From contig DAIOSQ010000031.1 of the NCBI GenBank assembly GCA_036752465.1, positions 1 through 18,441 of the forward strand: 18,441 bases of DNA, written 5' to 3'. The stretch's first letter is position 1, and each line of letters starts with the position of its first letter. Below, piece after piece: positions 16,774-18,441 of the stretch. Under the pieces are notes generated by a model, which saw only the letters and a list, made by a program, of their open reading frames with translations, was not told the origin of the DNA and did not search any database. The stretch comes from DAIOSQ01 sp036752465. Lineage in GTDB: Bacteria > Pseudomonadota > Gammaproteobacteria > Legionellales > Legionellaceae. Made by a program: the position numbers and the translations under genes.

Positions 16774-16798
16774 TACAATACGCGTCACCCACCCATAA

Positions 16799-16874
16799 GC
16801 CGTTGTAGCTCAGTCGGTAGAGCAATTGATTCGTAATCAATAGGTCGTGTGTTCGATTCACATCAACGGCACCA
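16799..16874 (+). tRNA. tRNA-Thr (anticodon CGT)
   Basis: The cloverleaf is complete. The acceptor stem GCCGTTG (16799-16805) pairs perfectly with CAACGGC (16864-16870), followed by an encoded ACCA. The D-arm is GCTC/GAGC. The anticodon stem ATTGA/TCAAT holds loop TTCGTAA with anticodon CGT, reading ACG. The T-arm GTGTG-TTCGATT-CACAT has one terminal G-T pair. The sequence resembles enterobacterial thrW, a known prophage integration site. It starts 25 bases after the apyrase stop. No second copy of its 3' end was found downstream within the window. Confidence 0.97.
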
Positions 16875-16923
16875 GTGCTGGTAATGGTTGTAGAGGGTTC
16901 ATTATAAGCGGATTTATTTTTTC

Positions 16924-16941
16924 TGTCGAATATGTGTCGAA
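16924..16941. repeat. short direct repeat TGTCGAA
   Basis: TGTCGAA occurs at 16924-16930 and 16935-16941, with an 11-base period, about one helical turn. It lies between the tRNA and the 2H-like gene. It could be a binding site for a regulator or recombinase accessory factor. It is short enough to be chance. Confidence 0.25.
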
Positions 16942-16995
16942 GTTTGGATTAAAAATAAGTAACGAATAGTCATAATAATAGAGTGTTTTGGACGA

Positions 16996-17457
16996 ATGGA
17001 CCAATTTGAAAAAATTATTCTCACGGAATTACCGAGTGAAGCTGCGCTGAAAGTCGTAAAAGAGCTAAATACAGAGGGAGTAATCCAGCAACGAGAGGAT
17101 TACTGTTATTTGAAAATAGATGATAATTATATTCATCATCTTCACTCCGTGCTTACTGAATATGGCAATATTGTTAAACCCGCGTATTTTATCCCCCCAG
17201 AAGATGTTGGCGCACATATTTCCATTATTTACCCAGAAGAAGGTATCATGCAGAATGATGTTGGGCAAAAACATACATTTTCAATTTGTGGATTGGTTAA
17301 AGCCAAGTATTGCATGAAAGAATATTTTGCTCTTGCAGTAAACTCTCCTTCATTAGCGGCTTTTCGACAAACCTATCATCTTGCACCAAAGCCAACGTTC
17401 AAAGGGCAAGAAATTATGTTTCATATTACTGTTGGCGTTATGAACTATAAAAATTAG
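16996..17457 (+). CDS. 2H phosphoesterase-like protein
   Basis: This is a 153-aa soluble protein with two H-x-[ST] motifs, each in a hydrophobic strand: AHISIIYP (H74-I-S76) and MFHITVGVM (H143-I-T145), 69 residues apart. This is the signature of the 2H (LigT-like) superfamily, whose members act on 2',3'-cyclic phosphates or 2'-5' linkages in RNA or nucleotides. The N-terminal 60 residues (KVVKELNTEGVIQQRED, then YCYLKIDDNYIHHLHSVL) contain no catalytic motif I know. No signal peptide or membrane helix is seen. The start ATG 16996 has only a poor ribosome site (GGACG). The gene is AT-rich compared with the efflux operon and lies directly 3' of tRNA-Thr. Its substrate is unknown. RNA end processing or repair is an inference from the fold alone. 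Confidence 0.65.
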   Translation: MDQFEKIILTELPSEAALKVVKELNTEGVIQQREDYCYLKIDDNYIHHLHSVLTEYGNIVKPAYFIPPEDVGAHISIIYPEEGIMQNDVGQKHTFSICGLVKAKYCMKEYFALAVNSPSLAAFRQTYHLAPKPTFKGQEIMFHITVGVMNYKN

Positions 17458-17469
17458 TCATGTTAAAGA

Positions 17470-17498
17470 ATGACGTAATATCAACTTCAGAGTATACT
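17470..17498 (+). promoter_or_regulatory. candidate promoter for the HAD-like gene
   Basis: ATGACG (17470-17475) and TATACT (17493-17498) are separated by 17 bases, with matches of four and five out of six to the sigma-70 consensus. The transcript would start near 17505, leaving a leader of about 37 bases that carries GGAG (17528-17531) 10 bases before ATG 17542. Confidence 0.45.
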
Positions 17499-17541
17499 GT
17501 GTTCATTTTTTAATCCTTTGATCGGATGGAGTTAATCAATC

Positions 17542-18375
17542 ATGCCACTTATAGTCAACTTGTCGGCGATACATACCTTACACCCCATAAGCAAAAGTGT
17601 TCGTGCATTCGAACAGATATGCAACAAATATTCCACAGGATGTTTTAGTTCTTGTTCTAGCTTGTTTCAATCATGGTCAAATTATGCATGGGTAATGTAT
17701 CAACATAGTATGAATGATAAGCAATTAATTCAGCCATACAAATTGGGTGCGATTACTACCGAACAATTTTTAAAAAATTTATTAACCATTTTTTCTTTTC
17801 TTGAAGATGTAACGCCGAGAAATGAAGACTTGACTCGAATGAGCAGTAAAAACTCATACAGTCATGATTTTGCATTGGCCATGCTGGAAGAGGCATGGAA
17901 TGAAATCATTGACCTAGATGAGACAAGACTCTCCCGTTTTCCATCGCTTGCGGCTCAGTCCGAACGGGTTTACTTGATCTCTAACACCAATGAACTAAAT
18001 GTTTTAAAGATCCTGCAACTTTTGAAAGAAAATAATCCAAGTGTGGAATTTTATTCGCCGATTGATTTAGGCGTAAAAGAAGATAAGAAACCCATTGAAA
18101 TTGCACCTAATATATTTCTTTGTTTGTCCTATCGATATCAACTATTTAAAACAGTGAAAGAGAATCACAATATCAATCCACACTCAACGATGTCTTTACT
18201 TAATCACCTGGTTAAAGAGCAATTATCAGATGTAGCTATTTCTGATATTCGTGTGATCAGTCAGTTTTCGGGCGACTTGGAGGAAACGACTAAATTGGGT
18301 ATTCCAGCAGAAAATACCTTTCACGCTGATAAGTTTTTTGATGATGCTATGTTAGAAATGAAAAAAACCAACTAG
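17542..18375 (+). CDS. HAD-fold-like protein with apparently lost catalytic aspartates
   Basis: This is a 277-aa soluble protein whose layout matches HAD-superfamily class I hydrolases. The N-terminal strand PLIVNLSAI (2-10) lies where motif I should be. A helical cap follows with YKLGAITTEQFLKNL (66-80). LEEAWNEIIDL (115-125) comes next, then YLISNTNELN (144-153), which matches motif II (strand then S-N-T). A KKPIE segment (182-186) and SQFSGDLEETTKLGIPAEN near 240-258 resemble the motif IV region (D-D-x-x-x-N then LGI). In motif I the nucleophile and acid/base Asp positions read N6 and S8. At motif IV the Asp pair reads S240-Q241. If the alignment is right, the protein cannot be a phosphatase and may be a binding or regulatory pseudoenzyme. 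It is AT-rich, 84 bases after the 2H-like gene, with its own promoter-like element. The family call is by eye. Confidence 0.6.
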   Translation: MPLIVNLSAIHTLHPISKSVRAFEQICNKYSTGCFSSCSSLFQSWSNYAWVMYQHSMNDKQLIQPYKLGAITTEQFLKNLLTIFSFLEDVTPRNEDLTRMSSKNSYSHDFALAMLEEAWNEIIDLDETRLSRFPSLAAQSERVYLISNTNELNVLKILQLLKENNPSVEFYSPIDLGVKEDKKPIEIAPNIFLCLSYRYQLFKTVKENHNINPHSTMSLLNHLVKEQLSDVAISDIRVISQFSGDLEETTKLGIPAENTFHADKFFDDAMLEMKKTN

Positions 18376-18441
18376 ATAACAATATGTTAGATAGGTCCGG
18401 GGATCTGGAACAAAATTCAAGGAAAATAAGAGCTATTCCCA

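Noticed and set aside
1..18441. CRISPR array, insertion sequence, integrase or toxin-antitoxin pair
   Set aside because: No regularly spaced repeats, transposase or integrase motifs, or small overlapping toxin/antitoxin frames were found on either strand.

Overview
The window reads as chromosomal DNA of a gammaproteobacterium. A Legionellales-type relative (Legionella/Coxiella/Berkiella-like) is my best guess. This is inferred from a secreted GDA1/CD39-type apyrase (a family known in Legionella), an orphan periplasmic binding protein, small secreted or orphan proteins with no evident family, and moderate to low GC. There is no rRNA or other decisive phylogenetic marker, so the assignment is tentative.

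Layout. (1) Positions 134-9034, plus strand: a complete four-gene tripartite RND efflux operon. It encodes a membrane-fusion adaptor, two different RND permeases (MdtB- and MdtC-like) and a NodT-type outer-membrane factor, with 4-bp ATGA stop/start overlaps at the first two junctions. Together they form an inner-membrane-to-outside pump driven by the proton gradient. (2) 9037-11019, minus strand: an APC-family amino acid permease that meets the efflux operon tail-to-tail with 2 bp between stop codons, preceded by a small exported two-cysteine protein. (3) 11287-12165, plus: an unrecognised soluble protein of 292 aa with an AT-rich promoter region containing an inverted repeat. (4) 12405-16773, plus: an orphan family-3 solute-binding protein, then the DNA-uptake channel ComEC/Rec2, then an exported ecto-NTPDase with all main apyrase motifs. 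(5) 16799-16874: tRNA-Thr(CGT). (6) 16996-18375: a visibly more AT-rich segment with a small protein carrying the two H-x-[ST] motifs of 2H phosphoesterases, and a HAD-fold-like protein whose catalytic aspartates appear to be replaced.

The ordinary part is the efflux operon, permease, ComEC and tRNA. The parts worth a second look are the segment just 3' of the tRNA (2H-like plus apparently dead HAD-like protein), the 292-aa orphan, the binding protein that seems to lack its carboxylate-binding arginine, the apyrase, and the unusual start of the outer-membrane factor gene. I found no CRISPR array, insertion sequence, integrase or rRNA. No stretch longer than 300 bases lacks a gene. The largest gaps are 11020-11286 and 12166-12404, both described below.
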